A stretch of DNA of 64,000 nt from Colivicinus sp022776215 (GTDB taxonomy: Bacteria; Bacillota_I; Bacilli_A; Erysipelotrichales; Erysipelotrichaceae). Shown piece by piece: positions 8,694 to 17,243 of this stretch (its first letter is position 1; every line of letters starts with the position of its first letter). The notes beneath the pieces were generated by a model. It searched no databases and had not been told where the DNA came from. It saw only the letters and a list, made by a program, of their open reading frames with translations. Location of the stretch: NCBI GenBank assembly GCA_022776215.1, contig JALFIR010000027.1:4823-68822 (forward strand). The letters run 5' to 3'. The position numbers were made by a program, and so were the translations under genes.

Positions 8694-10021
8694 AGAAAAG
8701 ATTTAACATATGGATGTTGGTGTGTATGCTATTGGTTACAGTACTGACAGGATGTGGCAAGGATAGTGAAAATGTTGATTTTCTAACGGGTACCTGGACT
8801 TTAACAGGTATGAAATACGATGGAGATACCTATGACAAACAAGATATTGAAGATGCAGGTGCTGGAATAACTTTGGAGTTGTTTAAAGATGGCACAGGAA
8901 CAATGTTGTATGATGGAACAAGTACAAAGTTGACTTGGGATGCAAAAGAAATTCATACCGAAGCTAGTAGGGATACATATGTACTTAAAGATGGTGTCTT
9001 GACTATTTATGAAGAGACAACAGAGATGTATTTTGAAAAAACACAGGGGACATCTTCTAAGAAAGAAAATGATGTGGAAGATAACTGGGAAGTTGTAGAA
9101 TTACCTTCTTCTTTAGAACTTGTGCCTTACAGTTGTGTGGATTTTACTATGAATATTCCTCAGGGTTGGGTGGTTGAAGAGGCACCAACTTATGCAGGTA
9201 TGTTTCATATTTTAAGGGTTTATGATCCAAATAATCCGATTAATCAGATTGTTATGATGCCTAAGGCAGAGCCGTTTTTTCCAAATGATGATGTACGACA
9301 AATATTTGCTATGAATAATGCAATATTTGGTTTGTGTCCGGTGTTAAGCAACGTGTCTACTGGGGGTGTTTATGAGGTGTTTTCGCAATTCGCGACAGCT
9401 TTAGAAGCTAATGAAGTGTATAATTCCGTTTCTGTACCGCATATTGAAAGTTTTAATGTATTAGAGAGTTTTGCGAGTAATTCAAATTTAAGTTCCGTTT
9501 CTGTTTCTTCTGAGGTTCTAAGGGCTACTTTTACTCAAAATAAAGTAGAGGGAGAAGGGATGTTTACAGCTGATGTTGTTCCTTTTGCGTTGGAGCTTGG
9601 AACCGGTTATTATATGATTTATAACTTGTGTTTTATAACAGCTGCTAAGGATGATTTCCAAAACTTAGCGAATGCTCTAAATAAGTCTTTGGGAAGTTTA
9701 GAGTATTCAGATGTGTTTGTAAGTTCGGCGATGAGCCAGAGTGATCAACAAGTTGTAACTTCACAGAATCTAAGCAGAATAGCTAGTGAAACTTCAGATA
9801 TGATTATGTCTAGTTGGGAAAATAGAAATGTTTCTTTTGATATCATGTCTCAGAAACAAAGTGATGCGACAATGGGGTATGAAAGAATTCAGGATACACA
9901 GACAGGTGAAATCATTAAGATTGATAATGGATTTATGGATCATTATGATGGAACAAGATATACCCCGATTACAGATGCACAATATGCAGATCCTGTAGAT
10001 AAGGTGGTGCATATCAAGTAG
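8684..10021 (+). CDS. Putative lipoprotein with lipocalin-like N-terminal region
   Basis: The 445-residue product has a lipoprotein signal ending LLVTVLTGC, then a segment starting LTGTWTLTGMKYDG that resembles the lipocalin-like (DUF4923/5640 style) beta-barrel opening found in many Firmicutes lipoproteins. Residues from about 140 onward form a second domain with a PQGW motif, similar in style to the PsbP-like fold; this is a weak impression. GAGGAGGG precedes the ATG, which overlaps the previous stop by 10 bp. A terminator follows. It is the last gene of the LuxR-lipoprotein group. Confidence 0.75.
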   Translation: MELKKRFNIWMLVCMLLVTVLTGCGKDSENVDFLTGTWTLTGMKYDGDTYDKQDIEDAGAGITLELFKDGTGTMLYDGTSTKLTWDAKEIHTEASRDTYVLKDGVLTIYEETTEMYFEKTQGTSSKKENDVEDNWEVVELPSSLELVPYSCVDFTMNIPQGWVVEEAPTYAGMFHILRVYDPNNPINQIVMMPKAEPFFPNDDVRQIFAMNNAIFGLCPVLSNVSTGGVYEVFSQFATALEANEVYNSVSVPHIESFNVLESFASNSNLSSVSVSSEVLRATFTQNKVEGEGMFTADVVPFALELGTGYYMIYNLCFITAAKDDFQNLANALNKSLGSLEYSDVFVSSAMSQSDQQVVTSQNLSRIASETSDMIMSSWENRNVSFDIMSQKQSDATMGYERIQDTQTGEIIKIDNGFMDHYDGTRYTPITDAQYADPVDKVVHIK

Positions 10022-10033
10022 CTAGATATTATT

Positions 10034-10063
10034 GTCGAATACTTTGGGGGTATTCGACTTTTT
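10034..10063 (+). terminator. Rho-independent terminator after the LuxR-lipoprotein operon
   Basis: GTCGAATAC and GTATTCGAC form a perfect 9-bp stem with a 7-nt loop followed by five T residues. Confidence 0.88.
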
Positions 10064-10113
10064 AGTTGTAATATCTTTATGAAAAATGAATTTACATAGC
10101 TATTTTTGTCTAT

Positions 10114-10227
10114 ATTGTAAAAAATGTTAGAAAACTTATATAAAAGTATGTAAAAAATGTTGTTAATGTGGTCTAAATATATGTAAAAAATGTTAATATA
10201 AGGGTGTAAATATATGTAAAAAATGTT
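10114..10227 (+). repeat. Four tandem 33-bp repeats ahead of an ATPase gene
   Basis: The core TATGTAAAAAATGTT occurs exactly at 10147, 10180 and 10213, and as ATTGTAAAAAATGTT at 10114, always 33 bp apart, about three helical turns. The 33-bp units are well conserved only in the core and a TAAATA-like end. The last core runs into the GGAGG ribosome-binding site of the gene at 10237. A more diverged TATGAAAAATG at 10078 may be a fifth. Same-face spacing suggests cooperative protein binding, possibly an operator. Confidence 0.85.
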
Positions 10228-10236
10228 GGAGGCCTT

Positions 10237-11595
10237 ATGTTAAAGAGAAAAGTAGATGCATTTTTAGAAGAATGGAAAAATAGAGAGCATAATCCTTTAA
10301 TTATTAAAGGGGCAAGACAAATAGGTAAGACTACTTCAATATTGGAGTTTGCGAAGAAAAATTATGAGAGTGTAATTGAAATTAACTTCATTTCTAATCC
10401 TGAATATATTCAAATATTTAAGGGCGGTTTTGATGTTGATTCTGTTGTTTTAGAATTATCTATTCTTAATCCTAATTTAAAGTTTATTCCTAATAATACA
10501 TTAATCTTCTTTGATGAGGTTCAAGAGTATATGGATGCCACAACATCTTTAAAATTCTTTGCGCTAGATAAAAGGTTTGATGTAATATGCTCGGGCTCGG
10601 CTCTTGGTGTTAAATATAATAAGGTTAAAAGTGTAGCGGTTGGCTTTAAGGAAGACTATACAATGTATTCATTAGACTTTGAAGAGTTTTTGTGGGCAAA
10701 AGGATATGAAGATAATATTATTAATAGTTTGTTTAATAATGCATTGGAATTAAAGCCATATTCAGATTTAGTCTTAGATAAGATGAATTCTTTATTTATG
10801 GAATATACTCTTACAGGTGGTATGCCAAAGATTGTTTCTACCTATATATCACAAGGTAATTATTCAGGTATTCCTGATAGGCAGAAGCAATTGTATCAAG
10901 ATTATTTAGATGATATCAGAAAGTATGTGGAAGGCTTGGATGCGAGAAGAGTTGAGAATATGTATCTACATGTAGCATCGCAACTCGGTAAAGAAAATCC
11001 TAAATTTCAGATTACGAAATTAGGCCATGGAGCTAGGGCTTTTCAATATGAAGGTTGCGCTCAATGGCTGGCTGATGCAGGTGTTGTGAATATTGGCTAT
11101 TGTTTAAATTCTTTAAGCTTGCCTTTAAAGGGTAATGAGAATCCTAATAATTATCGTGTTTATTTTGCGGATACTTCATTGTTGATAGCTTCTATGGATG
11201 AAGAAAGTAGAAAGGATTTATTGGTTTCTAAGAACTTAGGTGTTTATAAGGGAGCCTTATATGATAACTTTGCGGCTGAGGCTTTAATGAAACAAGGCTA
11301 TGATTTGTTCTTTTATAGAAGCGAAGATTCTAGAACTGAATTAGATTTTTTAATTAGAATTAAAGATAATATTGTGCCTATTGAGATAAAGGCTAATAAG
11401 GGAAGTGCAAGATCACTTAATACGGTGATTGATGATAAGAAAATAGATGAGATTAAGTATGGTATTAAGTTTTCTAATAATAATATTGGTGTAGCTAATA
11501 ATGTGCTTACTTTACCATTCTTTACCTTATTTATGTTAAAGAGAGTTATAACTAATATGAAAGATACGAAGTTTGAGGAGTTTGTAAGATGTTAA
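10237..11595 (+). CDS. AAA_14/DUF4143 family ATP-binding protein
   Basis: The 452-residue protein has Walker A GARQIGKT (residues 25-32), Walker B LIFFDEVQE around residue 90, and a sensor-like CSGSALG. The C-terminal DUF4143 region carries ELDFLIRIK followed by PIEIKA, a spacing like the PD-(D/E)XK nuclease core. This family is widespread and often sporadically distributed in Firmicutes and Bacteroidota genomes; proposed roles (STAND-like ATPase, defence, mobile element) are unproven. GGAGG sits 4 nt before the ATG and is preceded by the 33-bp repeats. The stop overlaps the next gene by 7 bp. Confidence 0.85.
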   Translation: MLKRKVDAFLEEWKNREHNPLIIKGARQIGKTTSILEFAKKNYESVIEINFISNPEYIQIFKGGFDVDSVVLELSILNPNLKFIPNNTLIFFDEVQEYMDATTSLKFFALDKRFDVICSGSALGVKYNKVKSVAVGFKEDYTMYSLDFEEFLWAKGYEDNIINSLFNNALELKPYSDLVLDKMNSLFMEYTLTGGMPKIVSTYISQGNYSGIPDRQKQLYQDYLDDIRKYVEGLDARRVENMYLHVASQLGKENPKFQITKLGHGARAFQYEGCAQWLADAGVVNIGYCLNSLSLPLKGNENPNNYRVYFADTSLLIASMDEESRKDLLVSKNLGVYKGALYDNFAAEALMKQGYDLFFYRSEDSRTELDFLIRIKDNIVPIEIKANKGSARSLNTVIDDKKIDEIKYGIKFSNNNIGVANNVLTLPFFTLFMLKRVITNMKDTKFEEFVRC

Positions 11596-12221
11596 AAATT
11601 GCGGTTACTACAAGATTTATTAAACAAGACTTTGGTGGTGGTTATTACTATGTAAACAATGCCAATGTGAGAATGTTTAATGATAATAATGTGATATTAA
11701 TTCCTGTTACATGCAAGATGGAAAAGGATTTTATTCTTGATACATGTGATGGTTTGTTTGTACCAGGAGGTTGTGATGTTGATCCTAAGAATTATGGTGA
11801 GGATTTTAATGGGGCTAAGGAATGTTTTGATTTCATTGATGATTTAGATATTTTCTATATTAAAGCTTTTCACTCTGCTAAAAAGCCAATTCTTGGAATA
11901 TGTAGGGGTCTACAAATAATTAATGTGGCCTTTGGTGGTACTTTGTATCAAGACATTGGTGGCCATAGTGATACTAAGCATTTTGTTAATGTGGAAAAAG
12001 ATAGTTTTATATATGATATATATAAAGAAGATAAGCTAGAGGTAAATAGTTTTCATCATCAAATCATCAAAGACTTGGGTGATGGCTTAAAAGCGATTGC
12101 TAAGTCGGATGAGGGATATATTGAAGCTATTGAGGGCAATAATATCTATGCTGTACAATGGCATCCTGAAATATATGATAGTGATAGGTTTATAAGATAT
12201 TTTACCGATACGATATTCTAA
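11589..12221 (+). CDS. Gamma-glutamyl-gamma-aminobutyrate hydrolase-like peptidase C26
   Basis: A class I glutamine-amidotransferase fold of 210 residues. The nucleophile elbow is GICRGLQ, the catalytic His-Glu pair lies in QWHPE, and the PGGCDVDP segment is typical of the PuuD/C26 group that hydrolyses gamma-glutamyl amides. The enzyme is cytosolic. It overlaps the ATPase gene upstream by 7 bp. The chain is somewhat shorter than E. coli PuuD but all catalytic residues are present. Substrate is not determinable. Confidence 0.87.
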   Translation: MLKIAVTTRFIKQDFGGGYYYVNNANVRMFNDNNVILIPVTCKMEKDFILDTCDGLFVPGGCDVDPKNYGEDFNGAKECFDFIDDLDIFYIKAFHSAKKPILGICRGLQIINVAFGGTLYQDIGGHSDTKHFVNVEKDSFIYDIYKEDKLEVNSFHHQIIKDLGDGLKAIAKSDEGYIEAIEGNNIYAVQWHPEIYDSDRFIRYFTDTIF

Positions 12222-12257
12222 ACCCCCTTGGGGCTTATAAAACAATAATAGGATGGG

Positions 12258-12263
12258 TATAAT
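12258..12263 (+). promoter_or_regulatory. Candidate -10 box placing the ecfA1 transcript start at its ATG
   Basis: TATAAT ends 6 nt before the ecfA1 ATG at 12270. A start 6-7 nt downstream of the -10 would coincide with the ATG, giving a leaderless message. The -35 region is poor (TTATAA-like). AGGATGGG 12 nt before the ATG could alternatively serve as a distant ribosome site for a transcript begun upstream. Confidence 0.4.
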
Positions 12264-12269
12264 CTTTTT

Positions 12270-13061
12270 ATGGCTTTTATAGAGATAAAAGATTTAAGTT
12301 ATGCCTATGATGATAAGCTCGTGTTTAACAAGCTTTCTTTAAGTATTGAAAAGGGTGAATATCTTTGTATCTTAGGGAAGAACGGTAGCGGTAAGTCCAC
12401 TTTGGCTAGATGTTTAAATGGTATTTTAAAGCCAAGTGAAGGAAGTATTAGAGTAGATAATAATTTATCTGATTTAAATAGATATGTAGGAATGGTCTTC
12501 CAAAATCCCGATAATCAATTTGTTTCTTCTGTGGTGAGGGAAGATTTAGCTTTTTATCCTGAGAATTTAGATAAGAGTGATGTTGATATGCGTATTAAAT
12601 CAGCTTTAGTTGATGTAGGCATGGAAGGTTTTGAAGATAGATCAACTCATTTCTTGTCTGGTGGTCAGAAACAAAGAATTGCGATAGCGGGTATTTTAAC
12701 AGCTGATTTAGACACAATTATTTTTGATGAAGTAACGACCATGTTGGATCCCAAGGGTAAAGAGGATGTCTTAAATATCATCGATAGACTACATAAAAAG
12801 GGTAAGACTATTATTATGATTACTCATGATATTAATGAGGCTATTAGGTCTGATAGGGTTGTGGTTATTAATGATGGAAATATCATAAGAGATGGTAGTG
12901 CTAGGGATGTTTTGAGCGATGTTGAATTACTTACTACTAATAATATTGAAGTTCCTTTGTGCGTGAGAATCTATCATGATTTAAAAAATAAAGGGATTGA
13001 ATTAGAAAAGTGTTCAATTAATGAAGATGAGTTGGTGGAGGCCTTATGTCAATTGAATTAA
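12270..13061 (+). CDS. ecfA1: ECF transporter ATPase EcfA1
   Basis: One of the paired ATPases of the energy-coupling factor importer for vitamins and metals. It has 263 residues with Walker A GKNGSGKST, Q-loop VFQNPDNQFV (the DNQ is typical of ECF ATPases), signature LSGGQKQR and Walker B TIIFDEVTTMLD. The start MAFIEIKDLSYAY fits the family, although a good Shine-Dalgarno is lacking. The 3' end overlaps ecfA2 by 16 bp. Confidence 0.95.
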   Translation: MAFIEIKDLSYAYDDKLVFNKLSLSIEKGEYLCILGKNGSGKSTLARCLNGILKPSEGSIRVDNNLSDLNRYVGMVFQNPDNQFVSSVVREDLAFYPENLDKSDVDMRIKSALVDVGMEGFEDRSTHFLSGGQKQRIAIAGILTADLDTIIFDEVTTMLDPKGKEDVLNIIDRLHKKGKTIIMITHDINEAIRSDRVVVINDGNIIRDGSARDVLSDVELLTTNNIEVPLCVRIYHDLKNKGIELEKCSINEDELVEALCQLN

Positions 13062-13822
13062 GAAATGTGTCTTTTACTTATCTCAAGACTATTAAGGCTT
13101 TAGAGAATATCAATTTGAAGATTGATGATGGTGACTTTGTTGGCATCATTGGTAAGACGGGTAGTGGTAAGTCCACTTTATTGGATATATTGGCTTCACT
13201 TGTTAAACCAACAAGTGGAAAGCTTAACTATGTTGGGTTAAAAAGGGATGATATCGGAGTAATTTTTCAGTTCGTGGAGAAGCAACTTTTTGAGTCTACG
13301 GTTGAAAAAGATGTTGGCTTTATCCTAAAGAATAAGGGTATTAAGGATGAGGGCCAAATTAGGGAGGTCTTGGAATATTTAGGTTTCAATTACTCCGATA
13401 TCAAAGACAAATCACCGTTGGAATTTTCTATTGGTGAGAAAAGAAAGATTGCGATAGCCGGTGTTCTGGTTGGTAAACCTAAGGTTTTAATATTAGATGA
13501 AGCTTTCGCAGGTTTGGATAAAGATGGTAAGGATTCTTTGATAAAAATACTTATTAAATTAAATAAAGAAGGTACTACCATCATTATGATTTCACATAGT
13601 AGTGATGTGATTTGTGAGTATGCCAAAAGGGTAATTATTCTAAAAGATGGTTCTATCTATAAGGATGGAAAGCCTGAGGTGGTGTTTAAGGATTATCAAA
13701 AATTATTAAGTGATGGCATTGATGTTTCTTATGTTAGAAGGATAAGTGAGAAATTGGATCTTGATTGTATTAAGTATGCTGATTTAATTGATGAAATAGA
13801 AAAGAGGTATCACCATGAATAG
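13046..13822 (+). CDS. ecfA2: ECF transporter ATPase EcfA2
   Basis: Partner ATPase, 258 residues, with Walker A GKTGSGKST, Q-loop IFQFVEKQLFE characteristic of EcfA2, and Walker B VLILDEAFAGLD. The signature region reads FSIGEKRK instead of LSGGQKR, a degenerate signature of the kind that occurs in one member of asymmetric ABC pairs. AGGCC-like ribosome site is weak (GGAGG at 13037). It overlaps ecfT by 8 bp. Confidence 0.94.
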   Translation: MSIELRNVSFTYLKTIKALENINLKIDDGDFVGIIGKTGSGKSTLLDILASLVKPTSGKLNYVGLKRDDIGVIFQFVEKQLFESTVEKDVGFILKNKGIKDEGQIREVLEYLGFNYSDIKDKSPLEFSIGEKRKIAIAGVLVGKPKVLILDEAFAGLDKDGKDSLIKILIKLNKEGTTIIMISHSSDVICEYAKRVIILKDGSIYKDGKPEVVFKDYQKLLSDGIDVSYVRRISEKLDLDCIKYADLIDEIEKRYHHE

Positions 13823-14603
13823 TTTACCGATTGGTTCTTATTTCAAGGGCGATTCTATCTTTCATAAGTGTGATGCGTTTACTAAGATTATTACTTTAAT
13901 TATTATGATAGTTGCGGTAATTAAGACACAAGGTTTAGAGTCTTATTTAGTGTGGTTAATCATTGTTGGATTATGTATAAAGGCATCTAAGATAGATATA
14001 GAGAGTATTACTTCATCTTTATCGAAAACTTTAAAGTTTTGTGTATTAGTATTTCTAATGAACTTTTGTTTCTTTTCAAGAGAGGATGCTTACTTTAAGT
14101 TCTTTATCTTTAGTCCCTCATATTTGGGTTTAGTTCAAGGTATTAATGTGGTTGACAAGATGTTGTTGTTGATTATGATTACAACTATCTTACTAAGTAC
14201 AACTAGTCCTTTAGATCTAACAAAGGGTATTTCGATGTTTCTTTATCCTTTACAATTTGTTGGTTTGAATGTTTATGAGATTTCGATGATTCTTTCAATT
14301 TCTTTGACTTTTATTCCTACATTGTTTGAAGAGGCAGAGATGATAAGGAAGGCTCAGATAGCTAGAGGGGCCAAGCTTGATAGTAAAAATCTTATTACCA
14401 GGGCAACTTCAATTGTACCGTTTGTGGTTCCAGTCTTTATTTCAGCATTTAAAAGAGCTGATGATTTAGCTCTAGCCTTAATTAGTAGGGGCATTGAGTT
14501 TAAGAAAGATCGAAGAATTAAGTTTGATGTTTCTTTGAAGGCTTGTGATTATTACATTCTTTTAATGAGTGTTTTAATATTATTATTGTTTATGTTTTTA
14601 TAA
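13815..14603 (+). CDS. ecfT: ECF transporter transmembrane scaffold EcfT
   Basis: Membrane scaffold of the ECF module, 262 residues with about six hydrophobic segments. The two coupling motifs that touch the ATPases are visible as AQIARGAK and ALISRGIEF (Ala-Arg-Gly type). The opening SLPIGSYFKGDSIFHKCDAFTKII is the usual EcfT N-terminus. The ecf genes here are not in their common Firmicutes place after rplQ. Confidence 0.95.
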   Translation: MNSLPIGSYFKGDSIFHKCDAFTKIITLIIMIVAVIKTQGLESYLVWLIIVGLCIKASKIDIESITSSLSKTLKFCVLVFLMNFCFFSREDAYFKFFIFSPSYLGLVQGINVVDKMLLLIMITTILLSTTSPLDLTKGISMFLYPLQFVGLNVYEISMILSISLTFIPTLFEEAEMIRKAQIARGAKLDSKNLITRATSIVPFVVPVFISAFKRADDLALALISRGIEFKKDRRIKFDVSLKACDYYILLMSVLILLLFMFL

Positions 14604-14614
14604 GGGGGAATTTT

Positions 14615-15130
14615 ATGACAAATACTAAAAAGGCAATAATTTGTGCAATTATGATTGCGATGTGTGTAGTGTTACCTATGGCGTTCCATGCGATTCCTAA
14701 TGCAGGTTCTATTTATTTACCAATGCATATTCCAGTATTATTATGTGGTTTAGTTGCTGGTTGGCCTTATGGTTTATTGTGTGGTGTTGTAGGTCCTATT
14801 ATGTCTCATTTGATTACAGGTATGCCACCTATGGGTTTCTTACCTCAAATGGTAATTGAGCTTGCAGCTTATGGTTTAATTTCAGGTTTATTAATGAATT
14901 TTCTTCCAGTTAAGAATGAAACCGCTAAGGTTTATACTTCTTTAATTGGTGCAATGTTACTAGGTAGAGTTGTTAGTGGTATTTCTAAGGCTGTTATTTT
15001 TGCGAAGGGTTCTTATTCTGTGACTCTTTGGGTTACAGGTTTGTTTGTGACTGGCTTACCTGGTATTATTATTCAAATCATCTTTATTCCAGTTATTTAT
15101 TTCGCATTAAAGAAGGCTAAGCTTATTTAA
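14615..15130 (+). CDS. ECF transporter S component (vitamin-type substrate binder)
   Basis: The 171-residue protein has six hydrophobic segments and the glycine-rich MHIPVLLCGLVAGWPYG run found in one large group of ECF S components. It lies immediately after ecfA1A2T behind GGGGGAATTTT, so it is probably the substrate subunit for this module, though group II modules usually serve several S components. The sequence recalls pantothenate- or pyridoxine-type binders, but I cannot fix the substrate. Its stop overlaps the next gene (TTTAATGG). Confidence 0.88.
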   Translation: MTNTKKAIICAIMIAMCVVLPMAFHAIPNAGSIYLPMHIPVLLCGLVAGWPYGLLCGVVGPIMSHLITGMPPMGFLPQMVIELAAYGLISGLLMNFLPVKNETAKVYTSLIGAMLLGRVVSGISKAVIFAKGSYSVTLWVTGLFVTGLPGIIIQIIFIPVIYFALKKAKLI

Positions 15131-15702
15131 TGGACAAGAATAGTATTGAAGCTTTTTTTGATAAGGCAGCATCTTCTTGGGATGAAGAAATGATTAAAGA
15201 TGATTTAATCATTAAGACTATTTTGGATAATGCCAAGGTTGAAAAAGGTAATACAGTGTTGGATGTTGCCTGTGGTACAGGTGTGATGATTCCTTATTAT
15301 CTAAAAAGAGAAGCACTTCCTACTGGTATTGATTTGTCTAAGAAGATGATTGAAATATCTCAATCTAAATTTAAGGATATTGAATTTATTTGGGGTGATG
15401 TTGAAGAATTAAATAATCGCAAATTTGATCGAATAATTGTTTATAATGCCTTTCCTCATTTTATTAATCCTGAGGCTCTAGTTAAGCATTTAGCTACTTT
15501 ATTAAATAAAGATGGTACTTTAACTATTGCCCATGGAATGAGTAGGGAACGTATTAACAATCATCATGAAGGTGTAGCTAGTTCTATATCAAATGGTTTA
15601 ATAAAAGCTAGTGAATTAGCTAAGGTAATGTCTAAGTATCTTGATGTCTATGTATCTATTGATGATGATAGGATGTATCAAGTTAGTGGAATATTAAAGT
15701 AA
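15130..15702 (+). CDS. Class I SAM-dependent methyltransferase
   Basis: A cytosolic methyltransferase of 190 residues. Motif I is VLDVACGTG (residues about 38-46), the acidic end of beta-2 is GIDLSKKM, and motif IV reads YNAFPHF. It resembles the UbiE/Methyltransf_11 group; the substrate is unknown. The start overlaps the stop of the S-component gene, so it is translationally coupled to the ECF operon. The last 87 codons are repeated nearly identically at 17244-17507. Confidence 0.85.
   Translation: MDKNSIEAFFDKAASSWDEEMIKDDLIIKTILDNAKVEKGNTVLDVACGTGVMIPYYLKREALPTGIDLSKKMIEISQSKFKDIEFIWGDVEELNNRKFDRIIVYNAFPHFINPEALVKHLATLLNKDGTLTIAHGMSRERINNHHEGVASSISNGLIKASELAKVMSKYLDVYVSIDDDRMYQVSGILK
15442..15702 (+). 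repeat. Direct-repeat copy 1: 3' part of the methyltransferase gene
   Basis: This segment matches 17244-17507 with about 14 substitutions and one added codon (my hand count, roughly 95 percent identity). Similarity stops at the stop codon on one side and at a TATAATGC on the other. Confidence 0.88.
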
Positions 15703-15724
15703 GGTTGGTTATAATGCCAATCTT
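15701..15724 (+). terminator. Terminator after the ECF-methyltransferase operon
   Basis: AAGGTTGG pairs with CCAATCTT (one G-T wobble) around an 8-nt loop, then TTCTTTT. It begins within the methyltransferase stop codon. Confidence 0.75.
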
Positions 15725-15795
15725 TTCTTTTGAGTTGAGCTAATATATAATATAAATATACTTATCATAAATTAATTTATCATAAGGAGGCAATA

Positions 15796-17214
15796 ATGAA
15801 GTTCATAGGTAGAAAAGAAGAATTAGGAAAATTAGAAGCAGAGTATCAAAGAGATGGATCTTTTGTGGTTGTTTATGGAAGACGTAGAGTTGGTAAGACT
15901 ACTTTGATAAAAGAGTTTATAAAGAATAAAACAGCTTTTTATTATCTTGCGACAGAAGAGTTAGAAGTTCAAAGTATGAAAAGATTAGCTGGTGTAATTG
16001 GACGTGCTACTAATAATAGTTTGTTGAATAAGGCTGTATTTAATGATTGGTTGGATTTGTTTCAGTTAGTGGCTGATTATAAACCTAATGAGAAGAAAGT
16101 TTTGGTTATTGATGAGTTTCCATATTTGGTTAAGACGAATCCTGCTTTTCCTTCTATCTTACAAAACGCTTGGGATGAGTTATTGAAAGATAATAATGTG
16201 ATGTTGATATTGTCTGGTTCACTAATAGGCATGATGCTCAAACATACGTTGTCTTATGATAGTCCTTTATATGGCAGAAGAACTGCTCAAATGCGCTTAT
16301 CATCGTTGCCTTTTAATGATGTTTATATGGCTAGTGGTTTAACTTTTGAAAGGGCTGTTGAACAATATGCGATTACAGGTGGTGTACCTAAGTATCTAGA
16401 GTTTTTTGAGGATGGTCGAGAATTGGTTGATCAGATAAAGGATGTTGTCTTAAATAAGAGTGGATTTTTGTATGAGGAGCCATTTTTCTTGTTGAGAAGT
16501 GAATCTTTGTCTGCAGTTAATTATTTTTCAATTATTAAGACAATAGCGGATGGTAATCACAAGTTGGGTAAAATAGCTAGTGCTTTAAATCAAGATACTT
16601 CTTGTATTACGCCATATCTTTCTACACTGACGGAATTAGGTTTTATTGAAAAGAGAATTCCTGTGACTGAGAAGAATCCTGAAAAAACAAGAAAGGGTTT
16701 ATATTTTATTTCCGATAATTTCATACGATTTTGGTTTCATTATGTTTATCCATATAAGGGTGAATTGGAATTGGATAATGTGCAGATTGTATTAGATGAA
16801 ATAAATAAGGATTTTAAAGAAAAGTTTGTGGCTTTTGCGTATGAGGATATATGTAAGGAAATATTTCAAAATTTATGTAAAAAAGGAAGTATTGATTTTG
16901 TACCTTCTCGTATAGGTTCATACTGGCTGAATGATTTTAATAACGACACTGAAATCGATGTGATGGCGATTGATAATCAAAATAAGAGGATATTTGTGGG
17001 AGAGTGTAAATATCATAATAAGTCTGTTGATGCTCAAGTGTATTTTTCATTAAAAGAAAAAGTTGAAAATAATGATGAAATTAAAAAAGGATTCACTGGA
17101 TTTGAGCTTATCTATGGCTTATTTAGTAAAAGTGGCTTTACTAATCGCATGTTAGATATCGCAAAAGAGAATGTTGATATATTGTTAATTAATGATGATA
17201 CCTTACTTAAATAA
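15796..17214 (+). CDS. AAA ATPase of the archaeal-type ATPase/DUF234 family
   Basis: The 472-residue protein begins with the FIGRKEEL box, then Walker A YGRRRVGKTT (residues 27-36), Walker B VLVIDEFPYL near residue 110 and a sensor LSGSLIG. Residues 230-300 look like a winged helix, and the C-terminal DUF234 part has DVMAIDNQNKRIFVGECK, a nuclease-like core. AAGGAGG precedes the ATG. Related to but distinct from the DUF4143 ATPase at 10237. The gene is bracketed by the methyltransferase gene and a copy of its 3' end, indicating insertion or rearrangement. Cellular role of the family is not established. Confidence 0.85.
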   Translation: MKFIGRKEELGKLEAEYQRDGSFVVVYGRRRVGKTTLIKEFIKNKTAFYYLATEELEVQSMKRLAGVIGRATNNSLLNKAVFNDWLDLFQLVADYKPNEKKVLVIDEFPYLVKTNPAFPSILQNAWDELLKDNNVMLILSGSLIGMMLKHTLSYDSPLYGRRTAQMRLSSLPFNDVYMASGLTFERAVEQYAITGGVPKYLEFFEDGRELVDQIKDVVLNKSGFLYEEPFFLLRSESLSAVNYFSIIKTIADGNHKLGKIASALNQDTSCITPYLSTLTELGFIEKRIPVTEKNPEKTRKGLYFISDNFIRFWFHYVYPYKGELELDNVQIVLDEINKDFKEKFVAFAYEDICKEIFQNLCKKGSIDFVPSRIGSYWLNDFNNDTEIDVMAIDNQNKRIFVGECKYHNKSVDAQVYFSLKEKVENNDEIKKGFTGFELIYGLFSKSGFTNRMLDIAKENVDILLINDDTLLK

Positions 17215-17243
17215 ACAAATCTAGGCGTAAACACAAAACATAA

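Noticed and set aside
12222..12240. CCCCTTGGGG after the C26 hydrolase as a terminator
   Set aside because: The inverted repeat has no room for a loop and is not followed by a T-run; it may still pair weakly between strands but is not supported.
15709..15718. TTATAATGCC at both the start of the duplicated methyltransferase segment and just after the gene, as a recombination seam
   Set aside because: The second copy lies in the loop of the terminator hairpin and the match is only 10 bp of AT-rich sequence, so chance is likely.
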